A DNA stretch of 64,000 nucleotides from positions 124,001 through 188,000 of the forward strand of contig NZ_CP102355.1 of NCBI RefSeq assembly GCF_009696685.2, read 5' to 3'. Positions within the stretch are counted from its first letter, which is position 1; each line of letters begins with the position of its first letter. The notes below the pieces were generated by a model. That model was not told the origin of the DNA, did no database searches, and saw only the letters and a program-made list of their open reading frames with translations. The stretch comes from Paracoccus sp. SMMA_5_TC (lineage in GTDB: Bacteria; Pseudomonadota; Alphaproteobacteria; Rhodobacterales; Rhodobacteraceae). Both the position numbers and the translations under genes were made by a program. Shown here piece after piece: positions 1 through 8,476 of the stretch.

Positions 1-639
1 TTCCTGCGCGTTGACGGCCCGCGCGACTTCGCCCGCCTGGGCGGAACCATCGACGACGCCCCGGGCGAGGCCTTTGACAAGGTGGCCAAGCTTCTGGGTC
101 TGCCCCAGCCGGGCGGCCCCGCGGTCGAGGCCGCCGCCCGCGCCGGCGACCCACGCCGCTTTGCCCTGCCGCGCCCGCTGCTGGACCGGCCGGGTTGCGA
201 CCTGAGCTTTTCGGGGCTGAAAACCGCGGTCCTGCGCCTGCGCGACGATCTGGTGGCGGCGCAGGGCGGGCTGCACGAACAGGACCGTGCCGACCTTTGC
301 GCCGGGTTTCAGGCCGCCGTGGCCGAAGTGCTGGCCGAAAAGACCCGCCGCGCCCTGCTGGCCGCACCGGCGCCGGTGCTGGCGGTGGCGGGTGGGGTCG
401 CCGCCAACCAGACCCTGCGCCAAGCGTTGCAGCAGGTGGCGTCGCAGGCGGGCGCCCGCTTTCTGGCGCCGCCCCTGCAGCTTTGCACCGACAATGCCGC
501 CATGATCGCCTGGGCCGGGATCGAGGCATTTCAGGCCGGCCAGCGCGACGGCATGGATCTGGCAGCGCGGCCGCGCTGGCCGCTGGACCGCAGCGCCGCC
601 CCGATGCTGGGCGCAGGCAGGAAAGGCGCCAAGGCATGA
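1..639 (+). CDS. tsaD: TsaD, tRNA N6-threonylcarbamoyltransferase subunit, C-terminal part
   Basis: The reading frame is already open at base 1, so the N-terminus, including the first metal-binding histidines, lies outside the window; 212 residues remain. TsaD (Kae1/YgjD family, ASKHA fold) transfers the threonylcarbamoyl group to A37 of ANN-decoding tRNAs with TsaB and TsaE. Visible family motifs are [12 protein letters not shown], the nucleotide-pocket segment [10 protein letters not shown], and [12 protein letters not shown] near the end, whose Asp is the conserved metal ligand. The stop codon TGA shares bases with the gpsA start (ATGA overlap), so the two are probably translated together. 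The tsaD-gpsA order is common in alphaproteobacteria. Confidence is high for the family; only the edge truncation limits it. Confidence 0.95.
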   Translation, partial: FLRVDGPRDFARLGGTIDDAPGEAFDKVAKLLGLPQPGGPAVEAAARAGDPRRFALPRPLLDRPGCDLSFSGLKTAVLRLRDDLVAAQGGLHEQDRADLCAGFQAAVAEVLAEKTRRALLAAPAPVLAVAGGVAANQTLRQALQQVASQAGARFLAPPLQLCTDNAAMIAWAGIEAFQAGQRDGMDLAARPRWPLDRSAAPMLGAGRKGAKA

Positions 640-1586
640 CCGGCACGCTTTCGATCATCGGCGCCGGCGCCTTCGGAACCGCCCTGGCGGTCAGCCTGGC
701 GGCGCGCGGCCCGGTGACGCTGTGGGGGCGCGACATCGACTGGGCGGCAACGGGGCTGAACCCGCGCCTGCCGGGGATCGCCATGCCGCCGGGATTGCGC
801 GTCACCGACGATCTGGACCAGGCGCGCGCCGACACCATGCTGCTGGCGCTGCCCGCGCAGGTTCTGGGGGGCTTTCTGTCCGAACATGGCGCCGCGCTGG
901 ACCGGCGAAATCTGGTCAGCTGCGCCAAGGGGATCGATCTGGCGACGCTGCGCGGCCCCTCGGCGCTGATCGCGGCGGCCTGTCCCGATGCCACCGTCGC
1001 CGTGCTGACCGGGCCCAGCTTTGCCGCCGACATCGCCCGCGGACTGCCCACGGCGCTGACGCTGGCCTGCGCGCGCGCCGATCGGGCCGAGGCATTGCAG
1101 CGCCAGCTGTCCACCGCCAGCCTGCGGCTTTACCGCAGCAACGACGTGACCGGGGCGGAACTGGGCGGGGCGCTGAAGAACATCATGGCCATCGCCGCCG
1201 GCGCCGCCATCGGCGCGGGCTATGGCGACAGCGCCCGCGCCAGCGTCATCACCCGCGGCTTTGCCGAAATGACCCGCCTGGCGCTGGCATTAGGCGCGCG
1301 GGCCGAAACCCTGACGGGCCTGTCCGGCCTGGGCGACCTGGTGCTGACCTGCACCTCCGAACAGTCACGCAACTTTCGCTATGGCCTGGCGCTGGGCGCG
1401 GGCCAGCCCTTTGCCGCCGGCACCACGGTCGAGGGCGCGGCCACCGCCCGCGCCGTCGCCGCCCTGGCCCCGACGCTGGGCATCGACATGCCGATCTGCC
1501 AGCTGGTCGCCGGCCTTGCCCAGGGGCGCATCGCCATGGAACATGCGCTCGATCTTTTGCTGAACCGCCCGCTGAAGGAGGAATGA
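636..1586 (+). CDS. gpsA: Glycerol-3-phosphate dehydrogenase [NAD(P)+]
   Basis: 316 residues, the usual length for GpsA. It reduces dihydroxyacetone phosphate to sn-glycerol-3-phosphate in the cytosol, supplying the backbone for phospholipid synthesis. The Rossmann fold opens at residues 9-14 (GAGAFG). The catalytic lysine is in [13 protein letters not shown] (about K181). The C-terminal domain has the family segment [14 protein letters not shown] followed by SRNFRYG, which lines the substrate site. The start ATG overlaps the tsaD stop (ATGA), and the stop overlaps the ATGATG that begins the next gene, so this is part of a four-gene translationally coupled run. Nothing is unusual in the protein. 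Confidence 0.96.
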   Translation: MTGTLSIIGAGAFGTALAVSLAARGPVTLWGRDIDWAATGLNPRLPGIAMPPGLRVTDDLDQARADTMLLALPAQVLGGFLSEHGAALDRRNLVSCAKGIDLATLRGPSALIAAACPDATVAVLTGPSFAADIARGLPTALTLACARADRAEALQRQLSTASLRLYRSNDVTGAELGGALKNIMAIAAGAAIGAGYGDSARASVITRGFAEMTRLALALGARAETLTGLSGLGDLVLTCTSEQSRNFRYGLALGAGQPFAAGTTVEGAATARAVAALAPTLGIDMPICQLVAGLAQGRIAMEHALDLLLNRPLKEE

Positions 1587-1858
1587 TGCCGCTTTTCGCC
1601 CTGATCTGCCGCGATGCGCCCGACATGCTGCAAACGCGCCTCGATACCCGCGAACGCCACCTGGCCTGGCTTGCCCAACGGCCGGGCGTGATGGTCGGCG
1701 GCCCGATGCTGCAGGACGGCCAGCCCTGCGGTTCGCTGCTGATCGTCGAGGGCGACAGCCTGGACGAGGTGCGCGCCTGGGCGGCCGGCGATCCCTATGC
1801 CCAGGCCGGCGTTTTCGGATCGGTCGAGATCGTCGAATGGCGCAAGGTGATCGGCTGA
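1586..1858 (+). CDS. YciI-family protein
   Basis: A 90-residue protein of the YciI/YCII fold (ferredoxin-like alpha-beta barrel), starting [10 protein letters not shown] and containing the HLAWLAQRPG and GGPMLQDG stretches typical of the family. The members form dimers; the His-Asp pair in the pocket suggests enzymatic activity, but the reaction is unknown in most. Two start codons are adjacent (1583 and 1586). The Shine-Dalgarno AAGGAGG at 1575-1581 leaves only 1 base before 1583 but 4 before 1586, so 1586 is preferred. It sits between gpsA and the EVE gene with overlaps on both sides; this order recurs in Rhodobacteraceae. Function remains unassigned. Confidence 0.85.
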   Translation: MPLFALICRDAPDMLQTRLDTRERHLAWLAQRPGVMVGGPMLQDGQPCGSLLIVEGDSLDEVRAWAAGDPYAQAGVFGSVEIVEWRKVIG

Positions 1859-2283
1859 TGGCATATTGGCTGTTCAAGTCCGAACCCGATGTCTTCAGCT
1901 TTGACGACCTGATCGCCCGCGGCGAAACCGGCGAGCAATGGGACGGCGTGCGCAACTATCAGGCCCGCAACAACATGCGCGCCATGCAGCTGGGCGAGCG
2001 GGGATTTTTCTATCATTCCAACCTGGGCAAGGAGGTGGTCGGCATCTGCGAGGTAGTGGCCACCGCCCATCCCGATACCACCGCCGACGATCCCAAATGG
2101 GAATGCGTCGATGTCAAGGCGGTGGCCCGCCTGGCCCGGCCAGTCAGCCTGGATCAGGCCAAGGCCGAACCGCGCCTGGCCCAGATGGTGCTGGTGACGA
2201 ACTCGCGCCTGTCGGTGCAGCCGGTGACCGAGGCGGAATGGCAGGTGATCCTGGAACTGGCAGGCGGCACCCGCGATCTTTGA
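1858..2283 (+). CDS. EVE domain-containing protein
   Basis: 141 residues making a single EVE (PUA-like) domain, with the start MAYWLFKSEPDVFSFDDL and the central WDGVRNYQARN that are diagnostic for the family (thymocyte nuclear protein 1 type). Eukaryotic relatives and the YTH fold bind modified bases; bacterial copies are thought to bind modified nucleic acid, but no target is known here. The ATG shares one base with the stop of the YciI gene (TGATG). An in-frame ATG 21 bases upstream exists inside the YciI gene but would add residues not seen in the family, so 1858 is chosen. Confidence 0.88.
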   Translation: MAYWLFKSEPDVFSFDDLIARGETGEQWDGVRNYQARNNMRAMQLGERGFFYHSNLGKEVVGICEVVATAHPDTTADDPKWECVDVKAVARLARPVSLDQAKAEPRLAQMVLVTNSRLSVQPVTEAEWQVILELAGGTRDL

Positions 2284-2356
2284 CAGCACGGACCACGGCC
2301 AGACCGGGTCGGCCCCCGTGCCGCGCCCGATCCAGCCGAACAAGGAAAGACGACAC

Positions 2357-4144
2357 ATGGCACGCGGCACCCCCGTCCTCGCTGACCGACCCACCTCGCG
2401 CCGCATCGGCGCGTTGCGGGCACTGTGGCCCTTTATCCGCCCCTATCGCGGGCTGCTGCTGGCGGCACTGCTGGCGCTGACGGTGACGGCCGGCATCAGC
2501 CTGATCCTGCCCCTGGCGGTGCGGCGGGTGGTGGACGGCTTCGACGCCGGCGCGCATCTGCTGGACCAGTATTTCGGCGCCGCGCTGGGGATAGTGGCGC
2601 TGTTGGCGGTGGGCACCGGCATGCGCTATTACCTGGTGACACGGCTGGGCGAGCGGGTGGTCGCCGATATCCGCAAGGCGGTGTTCGACCGCGTCATCGC
2701 CATGAGCCCTGCCTTTTACGAGCGCGTCCTGACCGGCGAGATCATCAGCCGCATCACCACCGACACCACGCTGATCCAGTCGGTCATCGGCTCTTCGGTG
2801 TCGATCGCGCTGCGCAACTTCATGATCCTGCTGGGCGGGGCGGTGATGCTGGTCTGGACCTCGGCCAAGCTGTCGCTGCTGGTGCTGGCGCTGGTGCCCC
2901 TGGTGGTGGTGCCGATCGTGGTGCTGGGGCGCAGGCTGCGCCAGCTGTCGCGGCAGAACCAGGACTGGATCGCGCAAAGCTCGGGCGCGGCCTCGGAAAG
3001 CCTGCTGTCGGCGCAGACCATCCAGGCCTTTACCCACGAAGGGGCGACGCGGACGCGGTTCAACGCAGTGACCGAACAGGCCTTTGACGTCGCCCTGCGG
3101 CGGGTGCGGGTGCGCACGTTGATGACGGTGATCGTGATCTTCCTGGTGTTTTCCGGCGTGCTGGGGGTGCTATGGGTCGGCGCCCGCGACGTGCGGATGG
3201 AGACGATGACCGCCGGCCAGCTGGTGCAATTCGTCATCTATGCCGTGCTGACCGCCGGTGCGGTCGGGGCGCTGTCGGAAATCTGGGGCGAGTTGCAGCG
3301 CGCCGCCGGCGCCACCGAGCGGCTGGGCGAATTGCTGAGCGCCACGGACAGCCTGACCGACCCCGCCGTGCCGCTGCCCCTGCCCCGCCCGGTGCGCGGC
3401 GAAATCGCCCTGCACGATGTCACCTTCCACTATCCGTCGCGGCCCGATGTCTCGGCCCTGGAAGGAGTCAGCCTGCAGATCGCGCCGGGGGAAACCGTGG
3501 CACTTGTCGGACCTTCCGGGGCGGGCAAGACCACGGTCATCCAGTTGCTGCTGCGGTTCTGGGATCCCGCCAGCGGGCGGGTGAGCATCGACGGCATCGA
3601 CCTGCGCCAGATGGCGCGGGCCGATTTCCGCCGCGCCATCGCCCTGGTGCCGCAGGATCCGGTGATCTTTGCCGCCACCGCCCGCGAGAACATCCGCTTC
3701 GGCCGCCCCGATGCCAGCGATGCCGAGGTCGAGGCCGCCGCCCGCGCCGCCCATGCCGACGAATTCCTGCGCCGCCTGCCGGAGGGTTATGACAGCTATG
3801 TGGGCGAGCGCGGGGTGATGCTGTCGGGCGGTCAGAAACAGCGTATCGCCATCGCCCGCGCCATCCTGCGCGATGCGCCGATCCTGCTGCTGGACGAAGC
3901 GACCAGCGCGCTGGACGCCGAATCCGAACGGCTGGTGCAGCAGGCGGTGGACGATCTGGCGCGCAGCCGCACCACCGTCATCATCGCCCACAGGCTGGCG
4001 ACCGTGCAAAAGGCCGACCGCATCATCGTGTTCGACCATGGCCGCATCGTCGCCCAGGGCCGTCACGCCGATCTGGTGGCGCAGAACGGGCTCTATGCCC
4101 GGCTGGCACGGTTGCAGTTCAGCGAAGGGGCGCTGGCGGGTTAG
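2357..4144 (+). CDS. ABC exporter, fused permease-ATPase (MsbA/LmrA type)
   Basis: 595 residues: an N-terminal six-helix exporter domain (about 30-330) followed by a nucleotide-binding domain. Walker A GPSGAGKTT lies near residue 385, the signature LSGGQKQR near 489, and Walker B ILLLDEATSALD near 510, ending with the H-loop IAHRLAT. Such half-transporters work as homodimers in the inner membrane and export lipids, drugs or peptides; the substrate cannot be read from the sequence. The start at 2357 has AAGGAAAG 6-7 bases upstream; a longer reading from 2318 lacks a ribosome site. Its last four bases overlap the stop of the convergent CAP gene. It is separated from the gpsA-EVE run by about 70 bases. 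Confidence 0.93.
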   Translation: MARGTPVLADRPTSRRIGALRALWPFIRPYRGLLLAALLALTVTAGISLILPLAVRRVVDGFDAGAHLLDQYFGAALGIVALLAVGTGMRYYLVTRLGERVVADIRKAVFDRVIAMSPAFYERVLTGEIISRITTDTTLIQSVIGSSVSIALRNFMILLGGAVMLVWTSAKLSLLVLALVPLVVVPIVVLGRRLRQLSRQNQDWIAQSSGAASESLLSAQTIQAFTHEGATRTRFNAVTEQAFDVALRRVRVRTLMTVIVIFLVFSGVLGVLWVGARDVRMETMTAGQLVQFVIYAVLTAGAVGALSEIWGELQRAAGATERLGELLSATDSLTDPAVPLPLPRPVRGEIALHDVTFHYPSRPDVSALEGVSLQIAPGETVALVGPSGAGKTTVIQLLLRFWDPASGRVSIDGIDLRQMARADFRRAIALVPQDPVIFAATARENIRFGRPDASDAEVEAAARAAHADEFLRRLPEGYDSYVGERGVMLSGGQKQRIAIARAILRDAPILLLDEATSALDAESERLVQQAVDDLARSRTTVIIAHRLATVQKADRIIVFDHGRIVAQGRHADLVAQNGLYARLARLQFSEGALAG

Positions 4145-4683
4145 CGGGGCGCCCCATAAACGGCCGCCCAGTAGATGGTGCGGCCGTCGGCGCCGATCGC
4201 ATGGCCGATGCCATAGTCGCGCAGCTGCGGGATCAGGATATTGGCCAGATGGCCCCTGGACCGTTCCCATTCGCGCAACACACGATCCTGAGCAAACGGG
4301 CCGGCGGCTATGTTTTCGGCCGCCAGCCGGGGCCGGTAGCCCTGGGCCTTCAGGCGCTGCATCGGGCCCCGCGTGCCGCTGCCGCGATGCGACATCACAC
4401 CCCGCCGTGCCATGTCGCAGGCATGCCGCGCAGCTGCCCGGGCCAGGGTCGCATTGGGGGAAACCGGCGGCAGGCCGTGACTGCGACGGGTGGCATTGGT
4501 CGCCGCCGCCGCCAGACGGTTGGCTTGGGCGTCGGGCTGCACGCAGCGCACCTGCCCGACCTGCGCCGCCGCTGTCGTCGCGCTGATGCGATATTCGGCG
4601 AAATGATTTGCCGATTCGGCCAAACCCGGCCCAGCCACCACCACCCAACCCAGCACAAGGCCGGCAAACAGCTTGATTTTCAT
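4141..4683 (-). CDS. Secreted CAP (SCP/TAPS) domain protein
   Basis: 180 residues. Residues 1-22 form a classical signal peptide (MKIK, hydrophobic run, cleavage after GLA). The mature part is one CAP domain, with the usual motif order RHACDMARRGVMSH, then AENIA, then WERSRGHLANIL, giving the His/Glu cavity residues. Bacterial CAP proteins are exported and of largely unknown function; some bind sterols, lipids or ions. A second ATG 15 bases upstream exists, but GGAAGG 7 bases before 4683 supports this start and leaves a clean signal peptide. A plausible promoter lies just upstream (4721-4749). It is transcribed against the ABC exporter and the two stops overlap. Confidence 0.88.
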   Translation of the reverse strand: MKIKLFAGLVLGWVVVAGPGLAESANHFAEYRISATTAAAQVGQVRCVQPDAQANRLAAAATNATRRSHGLPPVSPNATLARAAARHACDMARRGVMSHRGSGTRGPMQRLKAQGYRPRLAAENIAAGPFAQDRVLREWERSRGHLANILIPQLRDYGIGHAIGADGRTIYWAAVYGAPR

Positions 4684-4720
4684 GATGGTGCCTTCCATCC
4701 TGATCGCAGTTTCGGCGGCA

Positions 4721-4749
4721 AAGCTAGGACGGGCAGTTCAGATGCTCAA
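4721..4749 (-). promoter_or_regulatory. Candidate promoter of the CAP gene
   Basis: On the minus strand, TTGAGC (4749-4744), a 17-base spacer, then TAGCTT (4726-4721), giving a predicted start near 4714, about 30 bases before the CAP gene start codon. The match to the housekeeping sigma consensus is reasonable in both boxes. It is a reading of sequence only. Confidence 0.4.
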
Positions 4750-4847
4750 CCAAAGCTTGTGTAAAATGCGCCGGAACCCGGGTTTCGGCAAGGCGTTGCC
4801 GATAAGCTGCGCAATGACACGCAGAATGTCTCAGGAAAGGACAGGAC

Positions 4848-5345
4848 ATGGCCATTTGGGATTTCGTGAAAGACGCCGGAAAATCGCTTTTCGGCTCGGA
4901 GGCGCAGGCCAGCCCGGCCCCCGCCGCAGCAGACCCGCAGCAAAGTGACACCGACCGCAAGGTCGCGGCCCTGAAGGCGGAACTGAAGGCCTTGGGGCTG
5001 ACGGCGAATGACGTTCATCTGACCTTGCGCGGCGGCGACACGGTTGTCATCTCGGGCAAGGCCCGCGATCAGGAAACCCTGGAAAAGCTGATCCTGGCGG
5101 TCGGCAACATCAAGGGCATCGCCCGTGTCGAAACCGCCCCCGACACGGCGACCGAAACCCCCGCCCCGGCCGGCGCCAAGCCCGTGTTCCACACCGTCCA
5201 GAAGGGCGAGACCCTGTCCGAAATCGCGCAGAAATATCTGGGCAAGGCAGGCCGCTACAACGAGATATTCGAGGCGAACAAGCCGATGCTGAGCCACCCC
5301 GACAAGATCTATCCCGGTCAGACCCTGCGTATCCCCCAGGCGTGA
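4848..5345 (+). CDS. BON-LysM protein (Kbp/YgaU-like)
   Basis: 165 residues, opening MAIWDFVKDAGKSLFG, with a BON domain (about 35-95) and a C-terminal LysM domain (about 112-163; FHTVQKGETLSEIAQKYLG, ending YPGQTLRIP). This is the architecture of E. coli Kbp (YgaU), a cytoplasmic potassium-binding protein, and there is no signal peptide here either. LysM usually binds N-acetylglucosamine polymers, so a wall role cannot be excluded. The linker between the domains is rich in Ala, Pro and Thr. A purine-rich AGGAAAGGACAGG precedes the ATG. It stands alone, with about 150 bases free on each side. Confidence 0.88.
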   Translation: MAIWDFVKDAGKSLFGSEAQASPAPAAADPQQSDTDRKVAALKAELKALGLTANDVHLTLRGGDTVVISGKARDQETLEKLILAVGNIKGIARVETAPDTATETPAPAGAKPVFHTVQKGETLSEIAQKYLGKAGRYNEIFEANKPMLSHPDKIYPGQTLRIPQA

Positions 5346-5506
5346 CGGTCGGGTGACGCAGCGGTAGCCCCGCCGCGCCGCAGCGTCGCCGGCTCTGACG
5401 CAGCGTTTCCGAAGGCCGCGGCAGGCCATGCGGCTTGCCCCGGCGACGGCTTTTGGCCCATTCTTGTCCCAAAGCGCAAAGCTGAATTCAATCGGGAGGA
5501 GAATTG

Positions 5507-7393
5507 ATGGCTAGGTTTGCAGGCGCCGCCGACCGGGATGCGGTCGAAGCGGAAATGCCCTATGTAAACAGGGACGTGCCGCATTCGCTGTATGAGGCGC
5601 TGGGACGAACGCGGGACCGCCACCCCGACCGCCCGGCCATCAGTTTCCAGCTGTTTTCCGCCCCGGACGCGCCGGCACGCACACTGACCTGGACCGATCT
5701 GCACGAACGGGTCACCGAAACCGCGAACCTGTTTCACAGCCTTGGCGTGGGGCCGCGCGACGTGGTGGCCTATCTCTTGCCCAATTGCATCGAGGCGCCG
5801 GTGGTGCTGCTGGCCGGGGCGACGGCGGGCATCGTCAACCCGATCAACCCGCTGCTGGACCCCGAACAGATCGCCGGCATCCTGCGCGAAACCAACGCCA
5901 AGGTCTTGGTGACGCTGAAATCCTTTCCCAAGACCGAAGTGGCGCAAAAGGCGGCGCAGGCTGTTGCCCTGGCCCCCAACGTGCAGACCGTGCTCGAGGT
6001 TGACCTGCGCAGCTATCTGACCGGGATCAAGCGGCTGCTGGTGCCGTTGATGCGACCCAAGACCACGGTGCGCCATCAGGCGCGCGTGCTGGATTTCGAA
6101 GCCAGCGCCAGTGCCCAGAACCATGACCGGCTGAATTTCGCCTTGCCGAACGAAGATCGCGTCTCGGCCTATTTCCATACCGGGGGCACCACCGGCACGC
6201 CAAAGGTGGCTCAGCACAAGCAGTCGGGCATGATCTACAACGGCTGGCTGGGCGCCACGCTGCTGTTTGATGAAACCGACGTGCTGATGTGCCCGTTGCC
6301 GATGTTCCACGTCTTTGCCGCCTATCCGGTGCTGATGTCATGCCTGATGTCGGGGGCGCATCTGGTCATGCCCACCCCGGCCGGCTATCGCGGCGAAGGG
6401 GTGTTCGACAATTTCTGGAAGCTGATCGAACGCTGGCAATGCACCTTCCTGCTGACCGTGCCCACCGCCATCGCCGCGCTGATGCAGCGCCCGGTCAATG
6501 CCGATGTCAGTTCGCTCAAGACCGCGATTTCGGGCTCCGCGCCGCTGCCGGTCGAACTTTACAACCGCTTCCGCACCGCCACCGGGGTCGAGATCGCCGA
6601 AGGTTACGGCCTGACCGAGGCCACCTGCCTGGTGTCGTGCAACCCGATCGACGGGCTCAAGAAGGTCGGCTCGGTCGGGCTGCCGCTGCCCTATACCCAC
6701 ACGCGTATCCTGCAGCGCATCGACGGCGGCTATCGCGAATGCGGGATCGATGAAATCGGCGAAATCTGCATCGCCAGCCCCGGCGTGTTCGAGGGCTCGA
6801 CCTATACCGAGGCCGACAAGAACAAGGATCTGTTCGCCGAGGGACGTTTCCTGCGCACCGGCGACCTTGGCCGCATCGATGCCGATGGCTACCTGTGGAT
6901 CACCGGCCGTGCCAAGGATCTGATCATCCGCGGCGGCCACAACATCGACCCGGCGGAAATCGAACAGGCGCTGCTGGCGCATCCGGCGGTCGCCTTCGCC
7001 GGCGCCATCGGTCAGCCCGATGCCTTCGCCGGCGAATTGCCTTGCGCCTATGTCGAACTGGTGGCCGGCGCCCAGGTCACGGCCGAGGAACTGGCCGATT
7101 TCGCCCGCGACCACATCCACGAACGCGCCGCCGTGCCGAAACATGTCGAGATCCTGCCCGAACTGCCCAAGACCGCGGTGGGCAAGATCTTCAAGCCCGA
7201 TCTGCGCAAGCTGGCGATCAAGCGCGTCTATGACGCCACCTTGGCCGAGGCCGGCCTTGCCGCCGAGGTGGCCGAGGTGATCGATGACCGCAAGCGTGGT
7301 CTTGTCGCACGCATTGCCCGGCGCGGCGCGGTGGACGACAAGGCGGTGCAGGAATGTCTGGGCCGCTTCGCCCTGGCCTGGGAATGGGCATAG
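5507..7393 (+). CDS. AMP-forming acyl-CoA synthetase
   Basis: 628 residues of the ANL superfamily, which activates a carboxylic acid as acyl-AMP and transfers it to CoA. The P-loop HTGGTTGTPK sits near residue 224, the adenine-binding EGYGLTEAT near 365, LRTGDLG near 450, and the C-terminal catalytic lysine in AVGKIFKP near 558. The N-terminal 40 residues (to the DVPHSLYEALG stretch) resemble the bacterial long/medium-chain acyl-CoA synthetases rather than acetyl-CoA synthetase, but chain length cannot be deduced. GGGAGGAG at 5494-5501 sets the ATG start at 5507; the TTG one codon earlier is too close. There is no beta-oxidation gene next to it. Confidence 0.92.
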   Translation: MARFAGAADRDAVEAEMPYVNRDVPHSLYEALGRTRDRHPDRPAISFQLFSAPDAPARTLTWTDLHERVTETANLFHSLGVGPRDVVAYLLPNCIEAPVVLLAGATAGIVNPINPLLDPEQIAGILRETNAKVLVTLKSFPKTEVAQKAAQAVALAPNVQTVLEVDLRSYLTGIKRLLVPLMRPKTTVRHQARVLDFEASASAQNHDRLNFALPNEDRVSAYFHTGGTTGTPKVAQHKQSGMIYNGWLGATLLFDETDVLMCPLPMFHVFAAYPVLMSCLMSGAHLVMPTPAGYRGEGVFDNFWKLIERWQCTFLLTVPTAIAALMQRPVNADVSSLKTAISGSAPLPVELYNRFRTATGVEIAEGYGLTEATCLVSCNPIDGLKKVGSVGLPLPYTHTRILQRIDGGYRECGIDEIGEICIASPGVFEGSTYTEADKNKDLFAEGRFLRTGDLGRIDADGYLWITGRAKDLIIRGGHNIDPAEIEQALLAHPAVAFAGAIGQPDAFAGELPCAYVELVAGAQVTAEELADFARDHIHERAAVPKHVEILPELPKTAVGKIFKPDLRKLAIKRVYDATLAEAGLAAEVAEVIDDRKRGLVARIARRGAVDDKAVQECLGRFALAWEWA

Positions 7394-7458
7394 GACAGGC
7401 GGTTGCGGCCGTTGCAACCGGCGATCTATAACAGACAGGCGGAGCAACGGGGCTGAAC

Positions 7459-8475
7459 ATGTCTGGACCGGAAATCAGGCCGTCCGAGGACGACGAGCGC
7501 TTGGACGACGGCGCGGCCGAGGCCGCGCCGGTCGAACCCGCCCCCGCCTGGCTGATCGATTTCCGCCGTTCCGACCATCGCCGCGGGTTCTATCAATCGC
7601 TGGGCAACCACGCGCTGGTCTTTGCCGAACGCGGCACCGATCATCTGGTGGTCAGCTTCGACAACCTGTCCTCGGCGCGCGAGGATCGCATCGAACGCGA
7701 GCCTTGGGGTTATGGATTCGTCGCCAAGAACGGCTGGTCGCATCTGGGGGTGATGGCGTTCCGGCCGGACTGGTTCCGCGATCCCGACCTGTTCGCGGCG
7801 CTGGAACATCTGCGCGATGCCGGGTTCTTCCGCCGCTTCCGTTCGGTGACGCTGATGGGAACCTCGATGGGCGGCTATGCCGCCTGCGCGCTGGCGTGGC
7901 TGGCGCCGGGCTGCCGGGTCATCGCGTTTTCGCCGCAATCGACGCTGCGGGCCGATCTGGTCCCGTGGGAGGAGCGCTTTGCCGCCGGCCGGCGGGCCGA
8001 TTGGGACGGTCCCTATGCCGATGCCGCGGTCGAGGCGGGCGCGGCGGACAAGGTCTGGCTGGTCTATGACCCGCATTTTGCGCCCGACCGCCAGCATGTC
8101 GAACGCTTTTCGGGTCCGAACATCCATCCGCTGCGTGCGCGCCACGGCGGGCACAAGACCGCGCTGGTGCTGCGCCGCGCCGAAATCCTCAGCGAGATCG
8201 TGCGCCAGGTGGTCGAGGACAAGCTGACCGAAAGGCGCTTTTACGGCATGTATCGCCGGGTGCGGCATCTGCCGTGGTTTCTGGCCAGCCTGTCGGATTC
8301 GATGCTGGCCCGCGGCCGCTTCGGCCTTTCCACGCGGCTGATCCATTATCTGCGCCGACGCGGACAGGGCTTTGCCGCGCATAACCTGCGCAAGAAGCAT
8401 TCTCAGGTGGCGGGCAGCGACCCGCTGATGCCGGCGGGCGCAAGCCGCCGGCCCGTCGATCAGCAGGGGGCGTGA
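7459..8475 (+). CDS. Alpha/beta-hydrolase-fold protein of unknown function
   Basis: 338 residues with no signal peptide or membrane segment. A nucleophile elbow GTSMGGYAA puts a serine at residue 136; a later YDPHFAPDR and an HGGHKT near residue 228 could supply the acid and histidine of a triad, so the core (about 50-245) looks like a serine hydrolase. The N-terminal 30 residues are acidic and low in complexity; the C-terminal 90 residues are basic (RRFYGMYRRVRHLPWF, LIHYLRRRGQG) and unassigned. One base separates it from the GT61 glycosyltransferase gene, implying joint action in surface-polysaccharide chemistry, for example as an esterase or transferase. That role is inferred from context only. 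Confidence 0.6.
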   Translation: MSGPEIRPSEDDERLDDGAAEAAPVEPAPAWLIDFRRSDHRRGFYQSLGNHALVFAERGTDHLVVSFDNLSSAREDRIEREPWGYGFVAKNGWSHLGVMAFRPDWFRDPDLFAALEHLRDAGFFRRFRSVTLMGTSMGGYAACALAWLAPGCRVIAFSPQSTLRADLVPWEERFAAGRRADWDGPYADAAVEAGAADKVWLVYDPHFAPDRQHVERFSGPNIHPLRARHGGHKTALVLRRAEILSEIVRQVVEDKLTERRFYGMYRRVRHLPWFLASLSDSMLARGRFGLSTRLIHYLRRRGQGFAAHNLRKKHSQVAGSDPLMPAGASRRPVDQQGA

Positions 8476-8476
8476 C